64,000 bases of DNA, taken from Christiangramia oceanisediminis. Lineage in GTDB: Bacteria; Bacteroidota; Bacteroidia; Flavobacteriales; Flavobacteriaceae. This document shows positions 46,486 to 55,530 of the stretch, one piece after another. Where the stretch lies: the NCBI RefSeq assembly GCF_022570735.2, contig NZ_JANCNS010000003.1, positions 806,001-870,000 of the forward strand, read 5' to 3'. The number at the start of each line of letters is the position of its first letter. Within the stretch, counting starts at the first letter, position 1. Made by a program: the position numbers and the translations under genes. Under the pieces are notes generated by a model. It made no database searches. It was given only the letters and a program-made list of their open reading frames with translations, and was not told the DNA's origin.

Positions 46486-47216
46486 TCCTTTTTAGAATTT
46501 TCTTTATAGATATACCGATATTCAGTTTCAGGATTGTCATCTTCCTCTTCCGGAAGCTTTTCAATAAAATTACCGTTTTCATCAAAGTGTTTCATGAATT
46601 CGTCGTCTTCTTCAGAATAATCATCCCGTTCCCAGGCATATTTGGGAGTTTCAGCAATATTCTGCCTGAAGATCACTGCAAGGCCAAGACCGCTTAACAT
46701 TCCTGAAAGGTGACCTTCCCAGGAAATTGTTGGATCTATAGGTGTAACATACCATACCATTCCGCCATAGATAAAAACGACGATCAAGGAGAGCGCAACC
46801 AGGCGGTAATATTTTGAAAAAATACCTTTAAAAAACAGGAAGGACGCCAGCAAGTAAATGATTCCACTCGCACCAATATGATTGGAAGGCCGACCAATGA
46901 TCCAGGTTAGTAATCCGGTAGTAACGAGACCTATAAGTAAAACCTTCCAGCTGATTGGCCTGTAGAAATAGAAAAGCGCAAGAGATAATATAAAAAGTGG
47001 AATGGTATTATTGAACAGATGCTCAATATCTGAATGTATGAACGGAGAAAACAATATTCCCCTTAAACCCACTGTTTCACCAGGCCTTACTCCAAAACCA
47101 CTGAAATCTATATTGAACCTCACCTCGATCCAGAACACGATCCAGATTAAAAGGACAAAAAGTATGGGAAAACCTATGGTTCCGGTAGTAAAAACAAAAG
47201 GCGAGTTAGCTTTCAA
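46482..47216 (-). CDS. Rhomboid family intramembrane serine protease
   Basis: About 244 residues with six TM helices. The catalytic Ser lies in IGASGIIY and the catalytic His in WEGHLSGMLSG, with the HN motif (EHLFNNTIPL) in TM2. A long acidic cytosolic tail follows (DDYSEEDDEFMKHF onward). The start is uncertain. The frame begins at TTG 47216, while an ATG at 47227-47225 reads MKKI and then stops, and one extra A in its AAAA run would join it to this frame. The gene is divergent from rarA and overlaps the end of rlmB. Confidence 0.9.
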   Translation of the reverse strand: MKANSPFVFTTGTIGFPILFVLLIWIVFWIEVRFNIDFSGFGVRPGETVGLRGILFSPFIHSDIEHLFNNTIPLFILSLALFYFYRPISWKVLLIGLVTTGLLTWIIGRPSNHIGASGIIYLLASFLFFKGIFSKYYRLVALSLIVVFIYGGMVWYVTPIDPTISWEGHLSGMLSGLGLAVIFRQNIAETPKYAWERDDYSEEDDEFMKHFDENGNFIEKLPEEEDDNPETEYRYIYKENSKKD

Positions 47217-47297
47217 ATTTTCTTCATTTTTATTTAATATTACAAAAAAGCATCCAAACTGAATTAGATGCTATAATGTCATTGATATTTGCTAGTT

Positions 47298-48572
47298 ATG
47301 AATCAACCTCTGGCTGAAAGGCTACGCCCAAAAACCCTTGATGATTATTTAAGTCAGCAACATTTGATTGGTGAACAGGGTGCACTTAGGAACCAGATCA
47401 AACAAGGGATCATTCCCTCGATGATCTTCTGGGGCCCACCAGGCGTTGGAAAAACAACGCTCGCAAACATCATTGCTACTGAATCTGGTAGACCATTTTT
47501 TACTCTAAGCGCAATAAGCAGCGGAGTAAAAGATGTTCGGGAGGTAATTGATAGGGCAAAAAAAAGTGAAGGCCTGTTCACAACAAAAAGCCCGATCCTT
47601 TTTATTGATGAGATCCACCGTTTTAGTAAATCCCAGCAGGACTCCTTATTAGGTGCAGTGGAAAAAGGCTGGGTCACCCTTATTGGCGCTACTACCGAAA
47701 ACCCAAGTTTCGAGGTGATTTCGGCTTTGCTATCCAGGTGCCAGGTTTATATTCTAAAGCCATTTTCAAAAGATGATCTAATCGCACTGCTTGAAAGGGC
47801 TATCGAAAAAGATGCGGTAATTTCAGCTAAAAACGTTCAGCTAAACGAAACTGAAGCCCTTTTAAGATTAAGTGGCGGGGATGCCCGAAAATTGCTGAAC
47901 ATCTTTGAACTGCTGGTCACTTCAGAAGAAAAAGACGTGGTGATCACAAACGACCTCGTGCTTGCGAAGGTTCAGCAAAACACGGTTTTGTATGACAAAA
48001 CCGGAGAACAGCATTACGACATAATTTCAGCTTTTATAAAATCGATTCGCGGAAGTGATCCAAACGCGGCCGTTTACTGGCTGGCGCGAATGATCGAAGG
48101 TGGAGAGGACGTGAAATTCATCGCCCGAAGGCTTCTTATCCTTGCCAGTGAGGATATAGGTAATGCCAATCCAACTGCACTTGTAATTGCAAATAATACC
48201 TTCCAGGCGGTTAATACCATAGGTTATCCTGAGGCAAGGATCATACTGAGCCAGTGTGTGACGTATCTCGCCACCTCTCCAAAAAGCAACGCGTCTTATA
48301 TGGCGATCAATGAAGCTCAAAGACTGGTTAAACAAACCGGGAATCTTTCGGTCCCTTTATCTATCAGAAATGCGCCTACTAAACTGATGAAGGACCTGGG
48401 CTATGGTAAGGATTATAAATATGCCCACAACCACGAAGGTAACTTTGCAGAAGCTGAATTTCTTCCGGAGGAGATCAAAAATACCACGCTCTACCAGCCC
48501 GGAAATAACCAGCGTGAAAATGCACAACGGGAATTTTTAAGAAAGCGCTGGAATAAAAAATATGATTATTGA
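47298..48572 (+). CDS. rarA: Replication-associated recombination protein A (AAA+ ATPase)
   Basis: From ATG 47298 the protein has 424 residues. It has MNQPLAERLRPKTLDDYLSQ at the start, Walker A GPPGVGKTTL, Walker B ILFIDEIHRF, sensor 1 IGATTENPSF and the C-terminal tetramerisation domain (GSDPNAAVYWLARMIEGGED). It acts at stalled replication forks, related to clamp-loader subunits and eukaryotic WRNIP1. An in-frame TTG at 47289 is less likely. It overlaps the convergent secreted-protein gene by seven bases. Confidence 0.96.
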   Translation: MNQPLAERLRPKTLDDYLSQQHLIGEQGALRNQIKQGIIPSMIFWGPPGVGKTTLANIIATESGRPFFTLSAISSGVKDVREVIDRAKKSEGLFTTKSPILFIDEIHRFSKSQQDSLLGAVEKGWVTLIGATTENPSFEVISALLSRCQVYILKPFSKDDLIALLERAIEKDAVISAKNVQLNETEALLRLSGGDARKLLNIFELLVTSEEKDVVITNDLVLAKVQQNTVLYDKTGEQHYDIISAFIKSIRGSDPNAAVYWLARMIEGGEDVKFIARRLLILASEDIGNANPTALVIANNTFQAVNTIGYPEARIILSQCVTYLATSPKSNASYMAINEAQRLVKQTGNLSVPLSIRNAPTKLMKDLGYGKDYKYAHNHEGNFAEAEFLPEEIKNTTLYQPGNNQRENAQREFLRKRWNKKYDY

Positions 48573-49396
48573 TCGATGAGATCATAAACCATCTGAACCT
48601 TCTGATTGGTTTGCCTGTTCACATATTCAACCACCAGGTTCTTTTCTGAATCAAAATAGGCAATTCCCTGATTGGTAAGCGAATTATAGATAAAACTATT
48701 GGAGTCCCCCGTTTTGATCAGTAAGGCGATTGGTTCGCTCGCATCTTTTAAATAGAGCCCGTAGCCGTCGCTGCTGTCTTTAAGCAGATAGATTTTTCCC
48801 TGAAGACTATATTCTAAAGACTTTTCGGCATTTGGCAAAACAGGTTTTTCTTCAACTGTATTGTCAACTACTGAATCTTCAACAGGCATTTCCTCTTCGG
48901 GGGTAACCTGCTCTTCTTTCACCGGAATTTCTTTTTGATTGACTCTGAAACTCACGGCCGCCTGCCCAGGTTCATATTGATAGTCTATTTCTTCCAGACC
49001 AGCAAATGCCTCTCTTAAGGCTTCCTGGTATCCAGCCTCATATTCCTTTTCCTTGCTAATTCCTTCAGGACTTCTGTAAACGGTCTTTCCATAGCAATCT
49101 TCAAGAATCAAAACAAGTTTTGAAGTGAACAGGCCTGAATTGTTCTCCAGCCTGGTATTCAAAGCAAGACAGGGGTTTTGCTGAAGGTCTGCCGGTTTCT
49201 CTTCGGTTTTCATCAAGGTATTATAACCCTGTTTATTAAATAGGAATTTGGTTAACGAATTCAATCGGTACTGGTCTTTTTCCCCAAGAAACTCATAGGA
49301 TTCGGGGATCAATACATATTTGTAATTATTCAATTCCTGGGCAGCAAGCCCAGAAATCATTCCAAAAAATATAATTATTGAAAGTATAATTCTCAT
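48566..49396 (-). CDS. Secreted protein of unknown function, last gene of an envelope operon
   Basis: A 276-residue protein with a signal peptide (RIILSIIIFFGMISGLAAQE). The N-terminal half resembles small secreted Bacteroidota proteins that begin NNYKYVLIPESYEFLGEKDQ. A Pro/Glu-rich linker (about residues 165-195) leads to a C-terminal beta domain (YSLQGKIYLLKDSSDGYGLY). Its ATG overlaps the stop of the DUF5723 gene (ATGA), so translation is coupled. Function unknown. Confidence 0.8.
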   Translation of the reverse strand: MRIILSIIIFFGMISGLAAQELNNYKYVLIPESYEFLGEKDQYRLNSLTKFLFNKQGYNTLMKTEEKPADLQQNPCLALNTRLENNSGLFTSKLVLILEDCYGKTVYRSPEGISKEKEYEAGYQEALREAFAGLEEIDYQYEPGQAAVSFRVNQKEIPVKEEQVTPEEEMPVEDSVVDNTVEEKPVLPNAEKSLEYSLQGKIYLLKDSSDGYGLYLKDASEPIALLIKTGDSNSFIYNSLTNQGIAYFDSEKNLVVEYVNRQTNQKVQMVYDLIDQ

Positions 49397-50802
49397 AGAT
49401 CTTTAAAAATAAATTGCATCCCAAATTGCATCGAAGCAGAATTTGCCCTGGCTAAATTAGTATAACCAATAATATCGTTGGCAGCAAGATAGAAATTAAA
49501 ATTCTTTAAACGTGCAGAAGCCATCAATCCGATTTTGGTGAGACTAAATTCATCCACGCCATAAGCTACACGAAATCGCAGATTATTTGTTAATTTTCTA
49601 TCCCAGTAGGTAGTAACACCATAGGTAGGACCTTTAGGACGATTAACACCCGAAACCAGCATCCCAAAAAGGTTCATGTATCTTGGCTTTTTACTAATTA
49701 GGTAATCACAAGGAAGAATAGCCTTACCAGTACCTATCTCAAATGAAGCGTTAAATTTTAAAGGCCTCCAGGTGTTGTACGGCGAAGTGGTTGTTTCATC
49801 CAACAAATTTGCATCTAATTCTTCCTCGAAAATATCCCAATAAGGAATGGTGGCTTCATCTTCGTCCAGCTCAGGAAAAAGAGGTTCTATACCCTCTGTA
49901 GAATAGGAACCAAAATATTGGTAATTCTCCACATCTTTTTGATGAAACATCAACCCAAGATCCTGAATGGAGGCATTGATGGCGAATTGCTCCGTAAGTC
50001 TATAATTGAAGCCGAGATCTACACCTAATCCAAAATTCTGCCCAAAAAAGGACCTCCTTAGTAATTCTGCCACGGCCTGGTCTACGGTCATCCCTTCTTC
50101 ATCCTTTAAAGAGGCATAGCCCGATGTGCGAACCATCACATCCAGTCCTTCCAGAGTATGCCTGTAAAAATTTGAACCACCAGGCGTAGCATCGGTTCTA
50201 AACACTCCCTCGTTTTGTGTACTTTCAGCATTGAAAATTCCAGAATATAATTTTACCCTTCCGCCTATGGAAAGCTGTGGATCGAGCTTGTAGGTAAAGC
50301 CAGCGTGATAGACGGTAAGAACTTCCCCGGTGAAATTGGCATCCGAAAAATCAAAATTCTCACCAATATAATCGGCATTTCCTTCAAAAGCCAGAACCGC
50401 TGGATCTTTAGGAAAATAAGCGAATACATCCAGCTCCTGGTAGATTCCAGCCGAGAAATAGCCCCGCTGACCCATTTTCCAGCCGAAAGACAGGACCTCA
50501 AGCTGTTGATTAACCGAAAAGAAATCACCGGAGGACAAATCATTCATCACCCTTCTAATGCGGTCATTGATGTCGGTATCATTATCTGCAAATACATCAT
50601 AAGCCGTAACTCCTGTACTACCGGCAAAAACATGAAATTGTGAAAAAAAAGGCACCCCTATATGTCTGGTAAAATCGATTCGGGTTCCGGGGTTTTGAAG
50701 CAGCGCTTGCGGAAGGTCATCTACATTATACAGCAGCGGTCTATTCTGGGAATGGCTAATTCCGAAGAGTAAAAAGATGACAATAACAAGGATTTTCTGC
50801 AT
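49393..50802 (-). CDS. DUF5723-family outer-membrane protein
   Basis: From ATG 50802 the product has 469 residues, with a signal peptide (QKILVIVIFLLFGISHSQNR). The longer frame to 50874 is upstream of the signal and overlaps the lipoprotein gene, so I reject it. The mature part begins YNVDDLPQALLQNPGTRIDF and has many amphipathic strands ending MQFGMQFIFKDL. It looks like a barrel protein of the DUF5723 type often found in Bacteroidota. It is the middle gene of three: the lipoprotein stop lies one base before its ATG, and it shares ATGA with the next gene. Confidence 0.82.
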   Translation of the reverse strand: MQKILVIVIFLLFGISHSQNRPLLYNVDDLPQALLQNPGTRIDFTRHIGVPFFSQFHVFAGSTGVTAYDVFADNDTDINDRIRRVMNDLSSGDFFSVNQQLEVLSFGWKMGQRGYFSAGIYQELDVFAYFPKDPAVLAFEGNADYIGENFDFSDANFTGEVLTVYHAGFTYKLDPQLSIGGRVKLYSGIFNAESTQNEGVFRTDATPGGSNFYRHTLEGLDVMVRTSGYASLKDEEGMTVDQAVAELLRRSFFGQNFGLGVDLGFNYRLTEQFAINASIQDLGLMFHQKDVENYQYFGSYSTEGIEPLFPELDEDEATIPYWDIFEEELDANLLDETTTSPYNTWRPLKFNASFEIGTGKAILPCDYLISKKPRYMNLFGMLVSGVNRPKGPTYGVTTYWDRKLTNNLRFRVAYGVDEFSLTKIGLMASARLKNFNFYLAANDIIGYTNLARANSASMQFGMQFIFKDL

Positions 50803-50803
50803 A

Positions 50804-51352
50804 TTAGAATTCGAATCTGAATAAGCCTTTTGAAGAAAAATCCAGACTTCCTTCCAGTTCCTGGCCACCGCCAAGGATATCCAACTCCATCACCATTTGA
50901 ATAGATCTTCTTACGTTTCTAATGTCATTGCCCTCCATAACCTTAAGAGTATCCACGACCGATGGCATAGCCGTTGAACCTTCAGGAATCGTATAGGCAA
51001 TGCTAAACTCCCTGCGGTTATTTTCATTTAAAAACTTGATATTGCTCCTAACCGGAAAGGGAAAGCGGTTTTCATGCCTGAATCGAAATTCAACAAACAT
51101 CAATCCATCCTGAATGTAGTCGTCGTCCAGGAATTCAAGGCGAAGCGTGTCTCTGATTAAAGGAGTATATAGGTTGGTTTCTGAATCGAAAAAGTCGGTT
51201 TCATTCAGCTCATAGTAGGCAAGATCTACCTGCAGGTCTGGTTCGAGTGCTATATCTGGTGCCTGTCCAAAATCAACGTCTTTAAAGCAGGAAGTTAGAC
51301 TAAGGCAACTAATAATGAGCGTGGGGACTATTATTAACTTCAGTCGAAACAT
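50804..51352 (-). CDS. Small lipoprotein, first gene of the envelope operon
   Basis: A 182-residue protein with a lipoprotein signal (LIISCLSLTSCF, Cys 22). The mature part is beta-rich (RDTLRLEFLDDDYIQDGLMF, FVEFRFRHENRFPFPVRSNI). The family is not recognised. Its stop lies one base from the start of the DUF5723 gene, so the three genes are likely one transcript that makes an envelope complex; this is an inference. Confidence 0.75.
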   Translation of the reverse strand: MFRLKLIIVPTLIISCLSLTSCFKDVDFGQAPDIALEPDLQVDLAYYELNETDFFDSETNLYTPLIRDTLRLEFLDDDYIQDGLMFVEFRFRHENRFPFPVRSNIKFLNENNRREFSIAYTIPEGSTAMPSVVDTLKVMEGNDIRNVRRSIQMVMELDILGGGQELEGSLDFSSKGLFRFEF

Positions 51353-51394
51353 TTAAGGGCTTTCTATGGCAACGAAAATACCTATTCTTTATTG

Positions 51395-52084
51395 TTATAA
51401 ATAATTAAGAACCTCTTTTAACTTTTGAATTTCAGCAAATTGGTGCTGACCAACCTCTCTATCAGGGTTCAAATAGATCACATGAAAACCAAATTTTGAA
51501 GCACCTACAATGTCTGCCTCCAGGTTATCCCCGATCATCACCGAATTTTGAGCTACCGCGCTACTTTTTATCAAAGCTTTCTCAAATATCTGTGGATGCG
51601 GCTTTTTTACACCCGCCTCTTCGGAAGTGGTTACCGTACTGAAATATTCCTGTATACCCGAGTTTCGCATTTTCAAATGCTGAACTTCTTCAAAACCGTT
51701 GGTGATGATATGCAATTTATATCTTTTATGAAGATTGGTCAGAAGCTCCTTACTGCCTTCCAAAAGGTGATTGTTCTTTGGCAAATATTCGATATAATCG
51801 TTCGCGATAAGGTTGATAGTTGCATCGCAGGCTTCGAATTGAAGAGCATCAAAACTTTCTTTCAAACGCCCAAACCTTAAGGCTTCCTTGGTTACAGAAT
51901 TATTGCGGTACAATTCCCAGTATCTGAAGTTTATTGGTTTGTATACCTTCATGAAATCATCCAGGTTCAGGTCCAGTTTCTGTTTATTGAAGATCTCATT
52001 AAAAGCCAGGGCCGAATTTCGTTCGAAATCCCACAGCGTATGATCCAGATCAAAGAAAACATCGGTTACTTCATTCAGCTTCAT
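51395..52084 (-). CDS. HAD-superfamily hydrolase, YjjG-type nucleotidase
   Basis: A 229-residue protein with HAD motif I DVFFDLDHTLWDFE (nucleophile Asp 10 and Asp 12), motif II (HIITNGFEEVQ), the Lys in EAGVKKPHPQIFEKAL and motif IV VMIGDNLEADIVGASKFGF. The cap domain and closing sequence fit YjjG-like pyrimidine nucleotidases, which dephosphorylate nucleotides including non-canonical ones. Its start overlaps the deacetylase-like gene by 14 bases, so it is co-expressed. Confidence 0.88.
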   Translation of the reverse strand: MKLNEVTDVFFDLDHTLWDFERNSALAFNEIFNKQKLDLNLDDFMKVYKPINFRYWELYRNNSVTKEALRFGRLKESFDALQFEACDATINLIANDYIEYLPKNNHLLEGSKELLTNLHKRYKLHIITNGFEEVQHLKMRNSGIQEYFSTVTTSEEAGVKKPHPQIFEKALIKSSAVAQNSVMIGDNLEADIVGASKFGFHVIYLNPDREVGQHQFAEIQKLKEVLNYL

Positions 52085-53360
52085 GGATATGTTTTAAAAA
52101 GGAATAATATAAGTCTTTATCGGAATATGCAGAAAAATCGCTGTTCTTAAAAACCGCCCTGAACTTTCCATCTACCGCCTTCACCTCCTCCAGCATCCTG
52201 GTTAATTCTTCCATCACCTTTGTTTTATTGGTGGTGTTGATGATTTGAGAGTTAAAAGCATAAGGATGTATTTTTAGCGGAGTGGTCACCTCCATATTGA
52301 TATCGTAAAAAAGAAAAGGGGAACAGGTTCCGGCCCTAAAACCCGATTTTTCAGGGTACCCCATGGAATGATCATTTGTGATCTCAAGTTCGGTAAGGGA
52401 GTTATAATGATCTGGTAGCTTGAGATCATACTTTGAATTCATCACATGATCAACCGTATTATGAACGATCTCCTCCAGCCTTAATTTCTCCTTTCTCAAA
52501 TTCTGAATATCTTCCATCGCATAATAACCCACCAGCAGCCCAACCTGGGCATAATCTGCAACCGATTTGATCACTGCCCTGTGTGGAATACGATTATGAC
52601 TTATGTTGCGATCGTGAATGGAGAAATCGCTTAATTGGAACATAAAAATCATGTAAATATTATGCTCCTTGATAAGCTCAATGAGGTCTTCAAAAATATT
52701 ATGTGGATCATCCTTAAGCCTTGTCCATACCTGAAGCCTATCCACTACCTTACCCAACTGCAAACTAAACAGGTCCAGCATCATCCCCATAAAACTTCTT
52801 AAAAATCCTTTATTTTTATAAATAAATGTGTTTTCAGAAGTTATAATGCTCCCGGTTCTGAACTTTCTTGGAGTATACTCCAGGTCAGGAAAACGGTCCA
52901 GTAGAATTTCAAGAAATTTCAATGCCCAGATATCAACTACGGGTTTATGCAGAAAACTTTCCTGGGCGGCCAGGCTTTCACCTGCTGGAAACCTGCCTGC
53001 TTCATCTTTTACATGCGGCAAGTATTCCTCATAACGGCTTAATAAATAAAAGGATGCCGCAAAAATATCGAATGGAAGATCACTGGATTCGGGCAATGGA
53101 AAAAAGCATACGGTATCGTCCCAGGTTTGTATCTTGATCTCAATTTCAGAAAATCCCTGTTCCATTAAAAGGTCCACCTTCTGAATAAAAAATTCATTTC
53201 CAAGAGCCTGCTTACCATAACTGATTTTAGCCCCCTCGTGAGCGATGAATTCTTCAATTTTTGAAGTGAATTTTATAGGGATTCCCAGTAAATGTGAACA
53301 CAGATGTTTGAACACATACATGATCCTGGGTGTGACTTTTTGAGTATAAATCAATAGCAT
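52071..53360 (-). CDS. Polysaccharide-deacetylase-like protein with a degenerate metal site
   Basis: A 429-residue protein with the layout of the Bacteroidota deacetylase-like family (an N-terminal domain of about 160 residues, then a NodB-type barrel). Conserved family stretches are IYKNKGFLRSF, HDRNISHN, NDHSMGYPEKSGFRAGTCSP and FLFYDINMEVTTPLKIHPYA. Where active relatives have a TIDID-like stretch with two Asp, this protein has SIITS (residues 171-175). The usual GIHPS histidine region reads VGLLVGYY. The metal site therefore looks lost, and it may be a non-catalytic relative. This rests on my memory of the family and needs an alignment. It lies upstream of the HAD gene and overlaps it. 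Confidence 0.7.
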   Translation of the reverse strand: MLLIYTQKVTPRIMYVFKHLCSHLLGIPIKFTSKIEEFIAHEGAKISYGKQALGNEFFIQKVDLLMEQGFSEIEIKIQTWDDTVCFFPLPESSDLPFDIFAASFYLLSRYEEYLPHVKDEAGRFPAGESLAAQESFLHKPVVDIWALKFLEILLDRFPDLEYTPRKFRTGSIITSENTFIYKNKGFLRSFMGMMLDLFSLQLGKVVDRLQVWTRLKDDPHNIFEDLIELIKEHNIYMIFMFQLSDFSIHDRNISHNRIPHRAVIKSVADYAQVGLLVGYYAMEDIQNLRKEKLRLEEIVHNTVDHVMNSKYDLKLPDHYNSLTELEITNDHSMGYPEKSGFRAGTCSPFLFYDINMEVTTPLKIHPYAFNSQIINTTNKTKVMEELTRMLEEVKAVDGKFRAVFKNSDFSAYSDKDLYYSFLKHIHEAE

Positions 53361-53371
53361 GCGGGCAGTGC

Positions 53372-54070
53372 TTAAAGAATTCCTTCGTCGGCGAAGCTAA
53401 GGTAGGACTTTTCAGTAACAATAAGATGATCCAGCACTTTAATATCCAGACTCTCGGCGGCGACTTTTAATTTTCTGGTGAGCTGCTTATCGGCCTCACT
53501 GGCTGTCAAGGTTCCGGAAGGATGATTATGGACCAGGACAAGGGAAACCGCTCCAAGCTCAAGCGCTTTTCGCAAAGTGATCCTAACATCTACCAGAGTA
53601 CCTGTAATTCCACCTTTGCTAATCTGGAATTGCTCGATTACCTTATTACTATTATTAAGGTAAAGTATCCAAAATTCTTCGTGGGCCAGCTCCCCGATGA
53701 TTGGCTGCATAATCTCAAAAACCGACAGGCTTGAGCTGATCTTCTTTTGCTCAAGTGCCTCTTCAAGCCGGCGCCTTCTCCCCAATTCCAGGGCTGCGAC
53801 AATAGTAATCGCCTTGGCCGGACCAATGCCTTTAAACTTACACAGCTGGTTAACTGAAAGTTTACCTAACTGGTTAAGATTATTAGAAGTTGAAGAAAGA
53901 ATGCGTTTAGCAAGCTCAACCGCCGTTTCGTTCTTGCTGCCGGAAGCGATCAGGATCGCGATCAATTCAGAATCGCTAAGGCTCAACTTTCCTTTTTGCA
54001 ATAATTTTTCGCGGGGCCGGTCATCTTCCGCCCATTTTTTGATGCTAAGCTTGGTTTTTTCATTGTCCAT
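53372..54070 (-). CDS. radC: RadC/JAB-domain DNA repair-like protein
   Basis: A 232-residue protein. The N-terminal helix-hairpin-helix part (LCKFKGIGPAKAITIVAALE) is followed by an MPN/JAB domain with the metal site LVHNHPSGTLTASEADKQLT (HxHPSG...SxxD). RadC proteins were linked to DNA repair, but their true role is unsettled. It starts at ATG 54070 and lies 11 bases before the deacetylase-like gene. Confidence 0.95.
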   Translation of the reverse strand: MDNEKTKLSIKKWAEDDRPREKLLQKGKLSLSDSELIAILIASGSKNETAVELAKRILSSTSNNLNQLGKLSVNQLCKFKGIGPAKAITIVAALELGRRRRLEEALEQKKISSSLSVFEIMQPIIGELAHEEFWILYLNNSNKVIEQFQISKGGITGTLVDVRITLRKALELGAVSLVLVHNHPSGTLTASEADKQLTRKLKVAAESLDIKVLDHLIVTEKSYLSFADEGIL

Positions 54071-54131
54071 CTTGAGCTAAAGATAAACATTGAAAATAAT
54101 TTCGGCCTTAAAATTATTGAAATTGAATGCC

Positions 54132-55484
54132 TTAGATCGAATCTTTCAATTTTTCCAGATCCAAACCACCGTAATTCCCACTGCTCATTAATAGGAGGAC
54201 TGAATTATTGAGATCGAGATGTGTCAATTCATCTTCCAGATCTTCAGAATTGGTAAAAACCTTCAAATTTTGTTTCTGAAAAGCCTCCCTTATCTGTTCA
54301 GGGCTTACCGGTTCCAGTTTTTTGATCTGTACAGCATCTGGAGAATAAAAAACGATGGCTTCATCAGCCGAAGTAAGACAATCCCTGTACTCTTTTAAAA
54401 ATTCAGCATTCAAACTGCTATACGTATGAAGTTCAAGGCACGCGATCACCTTTTTATTCGCGTATTGCTCTTTTACGGCTGCCGTTGTGGCTTTAACTTT
54501 AGAAGGACTATGAGCAAAATCCTTGAAAATGATATTAGAATCGCTTTCGGCTATTTTTTCCAGTCGTTTGGAAGCCCCTTCGAAGCCTGCTATAGCCTCA
54601 TAGAAATCATCTTCATCAATTCCCATATGCTGGCAGATCCACTTGGCACCGGCCAGATTATTCATATTATGCTTTCCGAAGATCTCTAATGGCAGCTCAC
54701 CTTCTGCCACATCCAGGTAAGTCACCTCATCCTGAGTATGATAGGAGGGAGTCTGGTATGGATGTTTCCGAATAGGGTTTTCAGTTTCCTCGGCCAGTTT
54801 CTTTACTTCAGCATCTTCCTCATTGTAAACCAGGATACCTCCATTAACAATAGAGTTAACGAATATTCTGAATTGCTCTACATAGTTCTCATAGGTAGGA
54901 AACACATTGATGTGATCCCAGGCAATTCCACTGAGCAAGGCAATATTTGGCTTATATAAATGGAATTTCGGCCTGCGATCTATAGGTGAAGAAAGGTATT
55001 CATCTCCTTCCAAAAGGATAAAATCGTTTTCGGCAGTAAGATGAACCGGATTTTCAATTCCTATCACAGGAGCACCCACCAGAAAATCGATTTGTCTATC
55101 GTGATAGTCCATCACATAAAGGATCATGGAAGTGATTGTTGTTTTACCGTGTGATCCTGCAATGACCACCCTGGTTTTTTCTTTAGACTGCTCATAGATA
55201 AACTCTGGATAGGAATAAACCGGAACTCCCAACTCCTGGGCTTTAAGCAATTCAGGGTTATTCTCCCTGGCGTGCATTCCAAGGATCACTGCATCGAGAT
55301 CCCCATGTACTCTGTTTTCAAACCAACCCAGTTCATCGGGCAGGATATCAAATTTTTGAAGTCGGGATTTGGAAGGCTCAAAAATAGCGTCATCACTACC
55401 AGAAATTTCATAGCCTTTTTTCTTTAATGCAATTGCCAGACTATGCATTGCGCTACCTCCTATTGCAATAAAATGAACCTTCAT
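54132..55484 (-). CDS. mpl: Mur ligase-family peptide ligase (Mpl-like)
   Basis: From ATG 55484 the protein has 450 residues (a TTG at 55499 is rejected). It has the Mur-ligase glycine-rich start (HFIAIGGSAMHSLAIALKKK), the P loop VVIAGSHGKTTITSMIL, LLEGDEYLSS and the C-terminal ligand-binding domain (FAHSPSKVKATTAAVKEQYA). It most resembles UDP-N-acetylmuramate:L-alanyl-gamma-D-glutamyl-meso-diaminopimelate ligase, which recycles murein tripeptide. A cyanophycin-like or MurC-like role is less likely. Confidence 0.88.
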   Translation of the reverse strand: MKVHFIAIGGSAMHSLAIALKKKGYEISGSDDAIFEPSKSRLQKFDILPDELGWFENRVHGDLDAVILGMHARENNPELLKAQELGVPVYSYPEFIYEQSKEKTRVVIAGSHGKTTITSMILYVMDYHDRQIDFLVGAPVIGIENPVHLTAENDFILLEGDEYLSSPIDRRPKFHLYKPNIALLSGIAWDHINVFPTYENYVEQFRIFVNSIVNGGILVYNEEDAEVKKLAEETENPIRKHPYQTPSYHTQDEVTYLDVAEGELPLEIFGKHNMNNLAGAKWICQHMGIDEDDFYEAIAGFEGASKRLEKIAESDSNIIFKDFAHSPSKVKATTAAVKEQYANKKVIACLELHTYSSLNAEFLKEYRDCLTSADEAIVFYSPDAVQIKKLEPVSPEQIREAFQKQNLKVFTNSEDLEDELTHLDLNNSVLLLMSSGNYGGLDLEKLKDSI

Positions 55485-55496
55485 AATTTTTTTTTG

Positions 55497-55504
55497 CAAA
55501 GATA
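55497..55504 (-). promoter_or_regulatory. Possible -7 box before mpl
   Basis: The minus strand reads TATCTTTG, a match to TAnnTTTG, 13 bases before ATG 55484, so the leader would be very short. No clear -33 element was found. Confidence 0.4.
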
Positions 55505-55530
55505 AGAGTTTGAAAATGCTGTAAAAGGAA

